From DCFW01 sp963790715 (GTDB lineage: Bacteria; Bacteroidota; Bacteroidia; Bacteroidales; Bacteroidaceae): a stretch of DNA of 64,000 nucleotides. The notes beneath the pieces were generated by a model. It had not been told where the DNA came from. It did no database searches and saw only the letters and a list, made by a program, of their open reading frames with translations. The DNA lies in NCBI GenBank assembly GCA_963790715.1, contig CAWBPN010000013.1, positions 176,741-240,740 of the forward strand, in the 5' to 3' direction. Position 1 is the first letter of the stretch, and the number at the start of each line of letters is the position of its first letter. Position numbers and translations under genes: made by a program. This document shows, piece by piece, positions 1 to 7,617 of the stretch.

Positions 1-2346
1 GATTGGGTTGATTATCAAAACATAATGAAAGAATTAAAGAACCTTGGGCTTTCTAATTTTATTCAAAAAATTGAGCAAAATCATATAGAATTAAATATTG
101 ATATTGAAAATATTTCAGGTATTTATGTAAAACATTTTTACAAATTGTGGATTGATCGATTTATTGAAAGTAAACCTGCTATAAATCAATTTCGTTCTGA
201 TTTTTTTGAAAAAGAAACTAAAGAATTTTGTAATTTGGATAAATTGCAAATGGAAATTGCAAGAATGCGTATTAGAGCTAGTTTGATTGATTCTATTCCT
301 AATATGAATTCGTCGGCTGTATATACAGGTGAAATGCATATCTTGAATCGAGAGTTAAATAAATCAAGAAAGATAATGCCAATGAGGAAACTTTTTAAAC
401 AAATTCCATCTCTTCTTATGACATTAAAACCATGTTTAATGATGTCACCATTATCTGTAAGTGTGTTTTTAGATAGCGATATTTATAAATTCGATGTAGT
501 GATTTTTGATGAGGCTTCGCAGGTAAAAACAGAAGATGCGATAGGGGCTATAATGAGAGGTAAGCAGTTAATAATTACAGGAGATAAAAAGCAACTTCCA
601 CCTTCTTCGTTTTTTGATAAAACAGAAATGGGCAATTCTTTTGATGATGACGATGATGACGAAAATGATTATGAGTCAATACTTGAAGAGATATCAAGTG
701 TATTGAATAATGAAGTGTGGCTAAGATGGCATTATCGAAGTCGTAATGAGGATTTAATAGCCTTTTCAAATAACAAATTCTATGATGGTAATTTAATAAC
801 TTTTCCTTCAAATAAAGAAAGAAGCAAAGATAATGGAGTTGAATATATTCCTGTGCATAATGCTTTTTATGATAGTAATCATAAAAGAAATATAAATGAA
901 GCTGAGCGAGTTGCTAATTTAGTCTTTGAACATTTTTCTAATTGGCCTGAACGTTCACTTGGTGTAATAACATTTAGTCTTAGTCAAAAAGAGACAATAG
1001 AAAATGAAATCAATAAAATATTATCAAGAAAGCCTCAATTTAAGCCGTTCTTTTCAGAAGAAAAAGACGATAAATTTTTTATAAAAAATCTTGAAAATGT
1101 GCAAGGTGATGAAAGGGATACAATTATCTTTAGTATTTGTTATGCAAGAGATATAAATGGACGTTTTAATAATTTCTTTGGCCCATTGAATAAAGTAGGT
1201 GGCGAACGACGTCTAAATGTGGCTATTACGCGCGCAAAATATAATGTAAAATTAGTCGGGTCAATTAATTATACAGATATAACAGCCCCTTCAGTAGGTG
1301 CACAACTATTGCGATCTTATATAGATTATGCACAAAATGGTATTGGGGCTATTATGACCCAACAAGAAGATCCTAATGCACAAGTAGAATCTAATTTTGA
1401 ACAATCTGTTCTTGATTTTTTGGAGTCAAAAAATTATCAAGTAGCCAAACAAGTAGGATGTTCGGGGTATCGTATTGATTTAGCAGTTAAACACCCTGTT
1501 TTGTCTGGTACTTATGTTGTTGGCATAGAATGTGATGGCGCCACATATCATAGTTCGCGATGTGCTCGTGAACGTGATAGGCTTCGTCAGTATGTATTGG
1601 AAGAAATGGGGTGGAAAATTTATAGGATATGGTCAAGGGACTGGAATTTTGATCCATATACTCAAAGATGTAAGCTTGTTGATTATATAAATAAATGCAT
1701 TTCTAATTTTGATTCTACCGGCAAACGTTCTATTGTCCATCAATATATCGATACTAATAATGAAATTCCTGTAAAAATTATACCTAACCAAAATTTTTCT
1801 TCTGATTTGGGTGATCAGTTTAAGTCATACGAAAAATATCAATATGGTGAAAAAGATTATTTTTCAACTATACCTATGATAATAAACCGTATAGTAGATA
1901 TGGAACAACCTATACATTTTCATATATTGTGTGAACGTTTACTTCCTGCATTTCAGAATAGAAAGGTTACTAATAGAATTACTAATGCGGTTAATGATAA
2001 TATCGATGGTATGTCAGAAAGACTAGAAAAAAAATATATGAAGAATTCTAGTGATTATTTTGTTACAAAGAAAAATTTTAAAACAGATTTTTTTCGAAAA
2101 AGTATTGATGGAGAACAAAGGAACATAGAACAAATATCGCCTGATGAGATGTTTATTGTTATGAAAGTTGTCATAAATAAAAGCTTTAGTATAGAAAAAA
2201 TGGAATTATATAGAATAGTCTCTAAATTGTTAGGATTTAGTCAAGTCGGGTTGAAGATGAGAAATGATTTTAATAAAATCGTGGATTTAGGAATTAAAAT
2301 GAATATATTTAAAGAATATGATGGTGAAAAAATTATGCTGGTTTAG
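1..2346 (+). CDS. SF1 helicase-nuclease, C-terminal part (5' end outside window)
   Basis: The frame is open from base 1, so the gene begins outside the window and the ATG at 25 is probably internal. Numbering from that ATG, SF1 (UPF1/Dna2-like) motifs are visible: motif II DEASQ at about 162-166, motif III GDKKQLPP at 186-193, HYRSR near 240, a motif V-like NVQGDERD and the motif VI-like GGERRLNVAITRAK. Walker A must lie upstream. A PD-(D/E)XK nuclease-like segment follows at about 455-560, with RIDLAV and IECDGATYHSS as in the MTES_1575/Vsr-like class. The last 200 residues look like the DUF3320 type. An acidic run (FDDDDDDEND) lies between motifs III and IV. The architecture matches large DUF4011/DUF3320 helicases often found in defence islands; the biological role is inferred. 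Confidence 0.85.
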   Translation, partial: DWVDYQNIMKELKNLGLSNFIQKIEQNHIELNIDIENISGIYVKHFYKLWIDRFIESKPAINQFRSDFFEKETKEFCNLDKLQMEIARMRIRASLIDSIPNMNSSAVYTGEMHILNRELNKSRKIMPMRKLFKQIPSLLMTLKPCLMMSPLSVSVFLDSDIYKFDVVIFDEASQVKTEDAIGAIMRGKQLIITGDKKQLPPSSFFDKTEMGNSFDDDDDDENDYESILEEISSVLNNEVWLRWHYRSRNEDLIAFSNNKFYDGNLITFPSNKERSKDNGVEYIPVHNAFYDSNHKRNINEAERVANLVFEHFSNWPERSLGVITFSLSQKETIENEINKILSRKPQFKPFFSEEKDDKFFIKNLENVQGDERDTIIFSICYARDINGRFNNFFGPLNKVGGERRLNVAITRAKYNVKLVGSINYTDITAPSVGAQLLRSYIDYAQNGIGAIMTQQEDPNAQVESNFEQSVLDFLESKNYQVAKQVGCSGYRIDLAVKHPVLSGTYVVGIECDGATYHSSRCARERDRLRQYVLEEMGWKIYRIWSRDWNFDPYTQRCKLVDYINKCISNFDSTGKRSIVHQYIDTNNEIPVKIIPNQNFSSDLGDQFKSYEKYQYGEKDYFSTIPMIINRIVDMEQPIHFHILCERLLPAFQNRKVTNRITNAVNDNIDGMSERLEKKYMKNSSDYFVTKKNFKTDFFRKSIDGEQRNIEQISPDEMFIVMKVVINKSFSIEKMELYRIVSKLLGFSQVGLKMRNDFNKIVDLGIKMNIFKEYDGEKIMLV

Positions 2347-2428
2347 CCTTGTTTATGAACTAAAATATATTAATCTGTAATTGCTGTAAGAATTTATTAC
2401 AATAGAATGTTAGATAAAAGAAACTATT

Positions 2429-3058
2429 ATGAGCAAATTAGAAGATTTATATAAGTCGATAAAGACTTTAAAGGAATTAAAATTACCGTTGAATGAAGAA
2501 ACACTTCATGCGGTGGATAATTTGGAAGAAGAACTGATAAAGGATGAAATCATTCCTCGTCTATCGGATAGCATTGAGCCTATAATCACAAAGATAGAAC
2601 GCCCTATAGTTTTGGTCGTTGATTATATTCCGAATGAAGAGCTGAGTGTACGGCTTACCCGTAAACGTGTGATCACGGATGAAACCGAAACGAAACAATA
2701 TTCTTTGGTGCCGAAAGTCGCTGAAAAGAAAACGGATCGCAAAATAACATCATCACCGAAATCTCCTAAAACACGTTTAGCGGTGACGTATCCTGACGGA
2801 CGACTAGTGGAGCACAGGTATGCATACGAAACGTTTCTTGATGTGATTGAATATGCCGGAGTAGACAAGGTGGCTGCATTAAATATAAAATGGGTAGGTC
2901 TTTCGTTGGTTTCAAAAACGAAAGATGACTACTATAACCAACATGAAATAAGTGGGGGATGGTTGGTTGTTACTCATTCATCCACGAATCAAAAGAAAGT
3001 TCAGCTTGAAGAAATATCTCAAAAGCTGCATTTAGGACTCAAAGTGGAGATAATGTAA
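2429..3058 (+). CDS. conserved hypothetical protein next to helicase
   Basis: This 209-residue protein has no motif I can assign to an activity. Residues 1-60 are charged and predicted helical, probably coiled coil (LEDLYKSIKTLKELKLPL). Residues 85-115 form a basic, low-complexity linker. The C-terminal 95 residues look like a compact alpha/beta domain beginning LAVTYPDGRLVEHRYA and ending GLKVEIM. There is no signal peptide or membrane segment. It lies 82 bases after the helicase-nuclease and 29 bases before the AlbA_2 gene, all on the same strand, so it may belong to the same accessory unit. Its G+C is visibly higher than that of the helicase gene, so the two may have different origins. Confidence 0.75.
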   Translation: MSKLEDLYKSIKTLKELKLPLNEETLHAVDNLEEELIKDEIIPRLSDSIEPIITKIERPIVLVVDYIPNEELSVRLTRKRVITDETETKQYSLVPKVAEKKTDRKITSSPKSPKTRLAVTYPDGRLVEHRYAYETFLDVIEYAGVDKVAALNIKWVGLSLVSKTKDDYYNQHEISGGWLVVTHSSTNQKKVQLEEISQKLHLGLKVEIM

Positions 3059-3087
3059 TATATAAAGAAAATGAAGGGAGGCAGATT

Positions 3088-4473
3088 TTGAGCGAAAGTC
3101 AAAATATAGAATATAAAGAGAGCTGGCGTGATGAATATCTGAAATGGATATGTGGTTTTGCTAATGCTCAGGGTGGAATATTGTATATCGGAGTACGAGA
3201 CAATGGTGAAGTATGTGGCATCAATGATGCTAAGAAACTTATGGAAGACATTCCTAATAAGGTACGTGATCTTATGGGAATATTAGTTGATGTAAATCTT
3301 AAAGAAAAAGATGAAAAAGAGTATTTGGAAATAATTACAGATGCGTATCCTTATCCTATTAGTTATAAAGGACTATATCATATGCGAAGTGGAAGTACGA
3401 AGCAAATATTAAAAGGAGCTGCTTTGGATAGGTTTTTATTACGTAAACAGGGTCGAGCGTGGGATGGTGTGCCTTTACCTTATATTAAGGTAGAAGATTT
3501 GGATACTGAAACAATTGGCCTATTTAGAGAATATGCTAAAAAGAGTGGACGCATAGATGAGGCTGCTTTGCGGGATAATAATCGTAACTTGTTAGAGAAA
3601 TTGCGTATGTTTGAAGGCAAATATCTGAAACGTGCAGCTGCTCTATTATTTTATTCGGATCCGGAATATTATATAACTGGCGCATTTATTAAAATAGGTT
3701 ACTTCAAAAGTGATGCAGATTTGATATTCCAGGATGAGATTCATGGAGATTTGTTTCATCAAACAAATGAAGTAATTGATTTATTAACTACTAAATATTT
3801 AAAAGCCACTATTCATTATGAACACATACAACGTATAGAAGAACTGCCTATTCCTATAGGTGCTTTAAGAGAGGCATGTTTGAATTCAATTATTCATAAG
3901 GATTATGCTTCTTTGACGCCTATTCAAATAAGTGTTTATGACGATAAACTCATGATATGGAATTGTGGTGTTTTACCTGATAATTGGTCTGTAGATACAT
4001 TGTTAAATAAACATGGTAGCCGTCCATATAATCCTGATATTGCCAATGTTTTTTTTCGTGCAGGTGAAATTGAGGCATGGGGACGTGGAATAGAACGGAT
4101 GATGAGTGCTTGTGAGGAATACGGATGCGGAATGCCTCAATATAAATATGACGGTACTGGTTTATGGGTGGTCTTTAAGTTTAAAGATACCAGCCAAAAG
4201 ACCAGCCAAAAGACCAGCCAAAAGACCAGCCAAAAATTACCTATATACCAGACTAAAGGCTGTCTTAACTTGACAGAGCAACAAAATGAAATTATAAAAT
4301 ACCTTAAAGAACATCCTTACGCCACACGAGCAGAATTAATAGAATGTATCAAAACTGGTAAATCAGGAGGAATCAGATATAACTTGTCAAGATTGAAAGA
4401 ATTAGGTTTACTAAAACGTGTCGGCGGTAGAAAATATGGTCATTGGGAAATACTGAGTAGAAATAACGATTGA
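3088..4473 (+). CDS. AlbA_2 (Schlafen-like) / HATPase_c_4 protein with C-terminal winged helix
   Basis: The N-terminal 120 residues match the AlbA_2/Schlafen-type domain (ESQNIEYKESW, FANAQGGILYIGVRDNGEV). Residues about 270-360 carry an HATPase_c_4-like ATP-binding segment (LREACLNSIIHKDY, SRPYNPDIANVFFRAG, EAWGRGIERM). A (TSQK)4 linker follows, then a winged-helix region (EQQNEIIKYLKEHPYATRAE). The likely start is TTG at 3088, because GGGAGG at 3076-3081 sits about six bases before it and the ATG at 3071 hits a stop after six codons. Proteins with this layout are annotated as ATP-binding or RecG-like transcriptional regulators and are common in Bacteroidota accessory DNA. The substrate is unknown; a regulatory or defence role is inferred. 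Confidence 0.85.
   Translation: MSESQNIEYKESWRDEYLKWICGFANAQGGILYIGVRDNGEVCGINDAKKLMEDIPNKVRDLMGILVDVNLKEKDEKEYLEIITDAYPYPISYKGLYHMRSGSTKQILKGAALDRFLLRKQGRAWDGVPLPYIKVEDLDTETIGLFREYAKKSGRIDEAALRDNNRNLLEKLRMFEGKYLKRAAALLFYSDPEYYITGAFIKIGYFKSDADLIFQDEIHGDLFHQTNEVIDLLTTKYLKATIHYEHIQRIEELPIPIGALREACLNSIIHKDYASLTPIQISVYDDKLMIWNCGVLPDNWSVDTLLNKHGSRPYNPDIANVFFRAGEIEAWGRGIERMMSACEEYGCGMPQYKYDGTGLWVVFKFKDTSQKTSQKTSQKTSQKLPIYQTKGCLNLTEQQNEIIKYLKEHPYATRAELIECIKTGKSGGIRYNLSRLKELGLLKRVGGRKYGHWEILSRNND
4189..4236 (+). repeat. 4 x 12-bp in-frame tandem repeat encoding TSQK
   Basis: The unit ACCAGCCAAAAG occurs four times without gaps; the fourth copy ends in A instead of G. Each unit encodes TSQK. Because 12 is a multiple of three, changes in copy number would alter the length of the linker between the ATPase and winged-helix parts without shifting the frame. 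Confidence 0.97.
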
Positions 4474-4504
4474 TGAACAAGTATTTTATTTATAATTCAC
4501 TTAT

Positions 4505-4987
4505 ATGAAGTCGGAATATATTGGAAATACTGATTTGCTAAAACTGCAAATGGTGGCATTTTTCAGTTCGCGAACCATAGCAAGCGAATCTGTTTTACCG
4601 TGTTATGATTGGGCAACATCATTGGATAAAACAGAAACATGTGTGGTGAGCGGCTTTCAATCGCCAATAGAAAAAGATGTACTGCATTTTCTGCTTGAAA
4701 AGAATGTTCCGGTAATATTGGTACTTGGCCGATGTTTATACAAACTGGTACCTCCGGAATTGAAAATGGCATTGGATAAAGGTAGGCTTTTAATCATTTC
4801 AATATCATCTTCACCACGCCAAAGTAAAGAAACTGCAACACAACGCAACAAGTATGTGGTGGATATGGTAAATCATGTGTGCTTCGGCTCAATAAGCGAA
4901 ACAAGTTCATTGTATTCTCTTTATCTTTATGCGCGTGATGGAGGAAAGTATGTGGTGATGTTGGGAAATAAACTTATCATCAGGTAA
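4505..4987 (+). CDS. DprA/Smf-like Rossmann-fold (SLOG) protein
   Basis: The protein is 160 residues. The middle carries a DprA/SLOG-like pattern: VVSGFQSPIEKDVLHFLL followed by a hydrophobic strand and arginine (PVILVLGRCL), then a second strand (RLLIISISS). This resembles the nucleotide- or single-stranded-DNA-binding Rossmann fold of DprA, but the protein is about half the length of DprA and lacks its SAM-like and winged-helix domains. Small stand-alone members are common in Bacteroidota accessory regions with unknown function. It lies 31 bases after the AlbA_2 gene and 25 bases before the rhuM fragment, on the same strand. It could bind nucleotide signals or DNA; that is inference from the fold class only. 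Confidence 0.65.
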   Translation: MKSEYIGNTDLLKLQMVAFFSSRTIASESVLPCYDWATSLDKTETCVVSGFQSPIEKDVLHFLLEKNVPVILVLGRCLYKLVPPELKMALDKGRLLIISISSSPRQSKETATQRNKYVVDMVNHVCFGSISETSSLYSLYLYARDGGKYVVMLGNKLIIR

Positions 4988-5012
4988 AAATGAGTAACAT
5001 ATTTGATTTATA

Positions 5013-5282
5013 ATGGAAAATAAAAATAAGAAATTGCAAATTCGTAACAGCACTGCTGAATTTCTAATATTTCAACTTCAAAATAAAGAAGATGGAGTAG
5101 AAGTGCGCTATTGTAACGAAACGCTTTGGTTGTCGCAAAAGGCAATGGCGACATTATTTGATTGCTCAATTGATAATATCGGATTACATCTTAAAAATAT
5201 ATTTGCCTCAGGCGAATTAGATATTAAAGCAGTTACCGAGGATTTCTCGGTAACTGCCTCTGATGGTAAAAATTATAAATAA
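5013..5282 (+). pseudogene. truncated rhuM (N-terminal DNA-binding part only)
   Basis: This 89-residue reading frame matches the first part of RhuM-family proteins: the VEVRYCNETLWLSQKAMATL segment, a helix-turn-helix-like stretch, GELD, and TASDGKNYK. Complete family members continue with a YNLDxIISVGYR core that is missing here, because a TAA stop follows DGKNYK directly. It ends 13 bases before the ATG of a complete rhuM. Residues around GELD align without gaps to that neighbour, but the two sequences are clearly diverged, so this is not a recent copy. A short DNA-binding protein could still be made. A deletion remnant is the simpler reading. Confidence 0.75.
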
Positions 5283-5293
5283 AAAATTGCAAA
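5025..5293 (+). repeat. 16-bp direct repeat at the two rhuM starts
   Basis: AATAAGAAATTGCAAA at 5025-5040 and AATAAAAAATTGCAAA at 5278-5293 differ at one position. The first lies at the start of the truncated rhuM and the second at its stop and just before the next rhuM ATG. This suggests the fragment arose by recombination between tandem rhuM copies. Confidence 0.7.
5229..5257 (+). repeat. perfect 12-bp-arm palindrome inside truncated rhuM
   Basis: GCAGTTACCGAG (5229-5240) and CTCGGTAACTGC (5246-5257) are exact reverse complements around the spacer GATTT. The centre is the third base of the GAT (Asp) codon that precedes Phe in the AVTEDFSVTA segment, 3' of the sequence encoding the putative DNA-binding domain. 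Confidence 0.97.
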
Positions 5294-5295
5294 CG

Positions 5296-6279
5296 ATGGA
5301 ACAAGATAAAAACAATATAATAATCTATCAGGATGAGAATGGTATTACCAAAGTGTCTGTCCGCTTTGCTGATGATGATGTATGGCTCACACAGAAGCAA
5401 ATAGCTGAAATATACAATACCTCAAAACAAAATATAGGTCAGCATATTGACAATATTATTAGTGATGGTGAATTGGATAGTGGTCGAACTGTAAAGAATT
5501 TCTTTACAGTTCAATCTGAAGGTAATCGTAAGGTTAGACGAAGTGTTGATTATTACAACCTTGATATGATTATTGCTTTGGGATACCGTGTTCAATCTCA
5601 GGTGGCTACAAGATTTAGACGTTGGGCTACTGAGCGTCTGCATGAATACATCCAGAAAGGTTTCACAATGGATGACGAACGTCTGAAACAAGGAGGAAAC
5701 CGATATTTTCGTGAATTGCTTCAGCGTATACGCGACATTCGTGCTTCAGAGCGAAACTTCTATCAACAAGTGACAGATATTTATGCCACATCTATTGATT
5801 ATGGCCCGAGAGCAGACCTCACGAAAAAGTTTTTCGCCACAGTTCAAAACAAGCTGCATTATGCTGTTCATGAACATACTGCCGCAGAAATTATCTATGA
5901 ACGTGTCGACAGTGACAAACCGTTGGTTGGTATGACGAACTTCAAAGGTGACTATATTACTTGCGATGATGTGAAAATTGCAAAGAACTATTTGACGGAG
6001 GGTGAACTGCAGCGACTGAACTTGCTTGTTTCTCAATTCTTGGATTTTGCAGAATTCCAAGCGTTAGAGCAACATCCTATGAAAATGAATGATTGGATTG
6101 AAGCTCTTGACCAACAAATCATTAATTTACAACGTAAATTGCTGGAGGGGAAAGGGACCATATCACACAAGCAGGCAATAGAAAAAGCTGAGCATGAGTT
6201 TGAAATCTATCGAAAACGCGAGATGGCTCAATTGGAAAGTGATTTTGACAAGATGATTAAATCGCTTCCGAAGAAATGA
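5296..6279 (+). CDS. RhuM family protein (complete)
   Basis: The start is taken as ATG 5296 (MEQDKNN), because an upstream start would overlap the previous fragment and add residues not typical of the family. The 327-residue protein has the WLTQKQIAEIYNTSKQNI putative DNA-binding segment near residues 30-48. This is followed by GELD, the conserved YYNLDMIIALGYRV core near 87-100, and RFRRWATERL. A C-terminal half rich in helix (about 140-327) ends in a probable coiled coil (EKAEHEFEIYRKREMAQL). RhuM was named from a Salmonella pathogenicity island, and its biochemical function is not established. Homologues recur in genomic islands and near restriction systems. The coding sequence holds a striking palindrome at 5486-5512. 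Confidence 0.9.
   Translation: MEQDKNNIIIYQDENGITKVSVRFADDDVWLTQKQIAEIYNTSKQNIGQHIDNIISDGELDSGRTVKNFFTVQSEGNRKVRRSVDYYNLDMIIALGYRVQSQVATRFRRWATERLHEYIQKGFTMDDERLKQGGNRYFRELLQRIRDIRASERNFYQQVTDIYATSIDYGPRADLTKKFFATVQNKLHYAVHEHTAAEIIYERVDSDKPLVGMTNFKGDYITCDDVKIAKNYLTEGELQRLNLLVSQFLDFAEFQALEQHPMKMNDWIEALDQQIINLQRKLLEGKGTISHKQAIEKAEHEFEIYRKREMAQLESDFDKMIKSLPKK
5486..5512 (+). repeat. perfect 11-bp-arm palindrome inside rhuM
   Basis: GAACTGTAAAG (5486-5496) and CTTTACAGTTC (5502-5512) are exact reverse complements around AATTT. The centre is the third base of the AAT (Asn) codon before Phe in RTVKNFFTVQ. That is the same aligned codon as the palindrome centre in the upstream rhuM fragment, although the arms have a different sequence. 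Confidence 0.97.
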
Positions 6280-6290
6280 TTTTTAAGAAG

Positions 6291-6412
6291 CGAGATTATC
6301 AAATACTTTCCGTCGGATACGCAAAATGTATCAGCTAAAAATTGAAGCAACTACCGAGGATTCCTCGACAGTTCAAAAAGAATTATTGCTGTCCGGTAAA
6401 ACTTTTTATTAA
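6291..6412 (+). pseudogene. possible degenerate rhuM scrap
   Basis: Frame 6291 reads RDYQILSVGYA before a stop, resembling the RhuM core motif LxxIISVGYRV. Frame 6335 reads LKIEATTEDSSTVQKE, which aligns with LDIKAVTEDFSVTASD of the upstream fragment. The second part contains an imperfect palindrome (AACTACCGAG at 6349-6358, CTCGACAGTT at 6364-6373) in the same codon register as the two intact ones. The order of the two parts is reversed relative to a normal gene, so this is a rearranged remnant at best. Confidence 0.4.
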
Positions 6413-6523
6413 ACTTACATAAGAGTCCTATCTTTTCCAAAGCGTTTAAACATGTGTTTCATAAAAAAATAGTATTTTTGACACGAGTTGCATTAATGAT
6501 TTAAAACTATTATTATAGCAAAT

Positions 6524-7573
6524 ATGTTTAGTAATATCAGTATAAGGAATTACCGCGGACTGCGTAAGTCTGAAATTTCAAATTTGGCGCAGATTAATTT
6601 GTTTTTCGGTAAGAACAACTGCGGAAAATCGTCTGTCTTGGAATCTATTTTTTTGATTTCAGGACAGTCTAATCCTGTTTTACCTATTACCGCTAACAAT
6701 ATGCGTGGTATTACACGATTCAACGAACAGGTTATTGCTATTGATTTTTATAGTGCAGATCCGAAAAATAAAATATTTATTGCGGCCGATGGTGATAAAC
6801 ACCGTGAATTACAAATTGAAATGATAAAGTCTGATAGCCATGATGTAGCTTTAGGTGAACTTAATTCTGGAAAATCAAATGAGGCTCAATTGCATTATGG
6901 ACTAAAGGCAACATATAAGTTGCAGGGAATTGAAACACAATATAACTCGGAGATTGTTATTTCTCAGGATCATCCTGAAAAAGGTAAAATTGATATTGAC
7001 AAACGATATAATGAAACATTATTCTCTCAATATATTCCTTCGGGTTATATGAAAATCGCAATAACTGATAAGTTCGCCAATATAATCAAAAATAAGCAAG
7101 AAAATGAAATAATAGAAATACTACGAATTATTGAACCTCGGCTGCAAGATATTCAACTCGTAGAGCAAGATATAATGGTAGATATTGGCATGTCACAACG
7201 TTTACCGATTAATGTATTAGGTGATGGCATACGTAAAATATTATGTATTATTATAGCTATCTATAATTGTTCGAATGGCATATTGATTATAGATGAAATG
7301 GACAATGGTCTTCACTTCTCAGTAATGAAGAAATTGTGGGCTGCCATTTTTGATGTGGCTCGTAAAAATAATGTACAACTTTTTATCTCAACTCACAGTT
7401 TGGATTTAATAAAGGGTGTAACTGCGTATCTTGACACAGAGGAGGCAAAGATTTGCCGTCCACTAATAGCTGCATATAAACTAATTCGTAAAAAGGATGA
7501 CGAAGTGGTAGCTCTACGTTATGACTATAATAACCTAACATATAGTATAACCCAAGAAATGGAAATGAGATGA
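6524..7573 (+). CDS. AAA family ATPase (AAA_15/21, OLD-like ATPase half)
   Basis: The 349-residue protein starts with the ISIRNYRGLRKSEI strand typical of SMC/OLD-type ATPases. Walker A GKNNCGKSS is at residues 29-37. An ABC-signature-like stretch (VLGDGIRKILCI) lies near 239. Walker B ILIIDEMDNGLH is near 255-266 and the H-loop ISTHSLDLI near 290. There is no nuclease domain on this chain. Its stop overlaps the first ATG of the next gene (ATGA at 7570-7573), which encodes a TOPRIM-like protein, so the pair resembles a split OLD or PARIS-like ATPase plus TOPRIM module. In those systems the ATPase senses phage and controls the TOPRIM effector; applying this here is inference. A TATTTTTG box at 6473-6480 may be the promoter -7 element. 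Confidence 0.88.
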   Translation: MFSNISIRNYRGLRKSEISNLAQINLFFGKNNCGKSSVLESIFLISGQSNPVLPITANNMRGITRFNEQVIAIDFYSADPKNKIFIAADGDKHRELQIEMIKSDSHDVALGELNSGKSNEAQLHYGLKATYKLQGIETQYNSEIVISQDHPEKGKIDIDKRYNETLFSQYIPSGYMKIAITDKFANIIKNKQENEIIEILRIIEPRLQDIQLVEQDIMVDIGMSQRLPINVLGDGIRKILCIIIAIYNCSNGILIIDEMDNGLHFSVMKKLWAAIFDVARKNNVQLFISTHSLDLIKGVTAYLDTEEAKICRPLIAAYKLIRKKDDEVVALRYDYNNLTYSITQEMEMR

Positions 7574-7578
7574 CATAA
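7570..7578 (+). other. stop at codon 3 of the TOPRIM-like gene
   Basis: The ATG at 7570 overlaps the ATPase stop as ATGA, the usual arrangement for coupled genes, but reads ATG ACA TAA. After this TAA the same frame continues as IFLETGKPTTSEF and on into the protein from 7618. A one-base change of AAA to TAA would explain it. The skipped stretch contains the Glu expected at the first TOPRIM motif. Confidence 0.75.
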
Positions 7579-7617
7579 ATATTTTTAGAGACAGGTAAAC
7601 CTACTACATCAGAGTTT

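Noticed and set aside
4189..4236. CRISPR or satellite array
   Set aside because: The units are contiguous and in frame within a gene, so this is a coding repeat.
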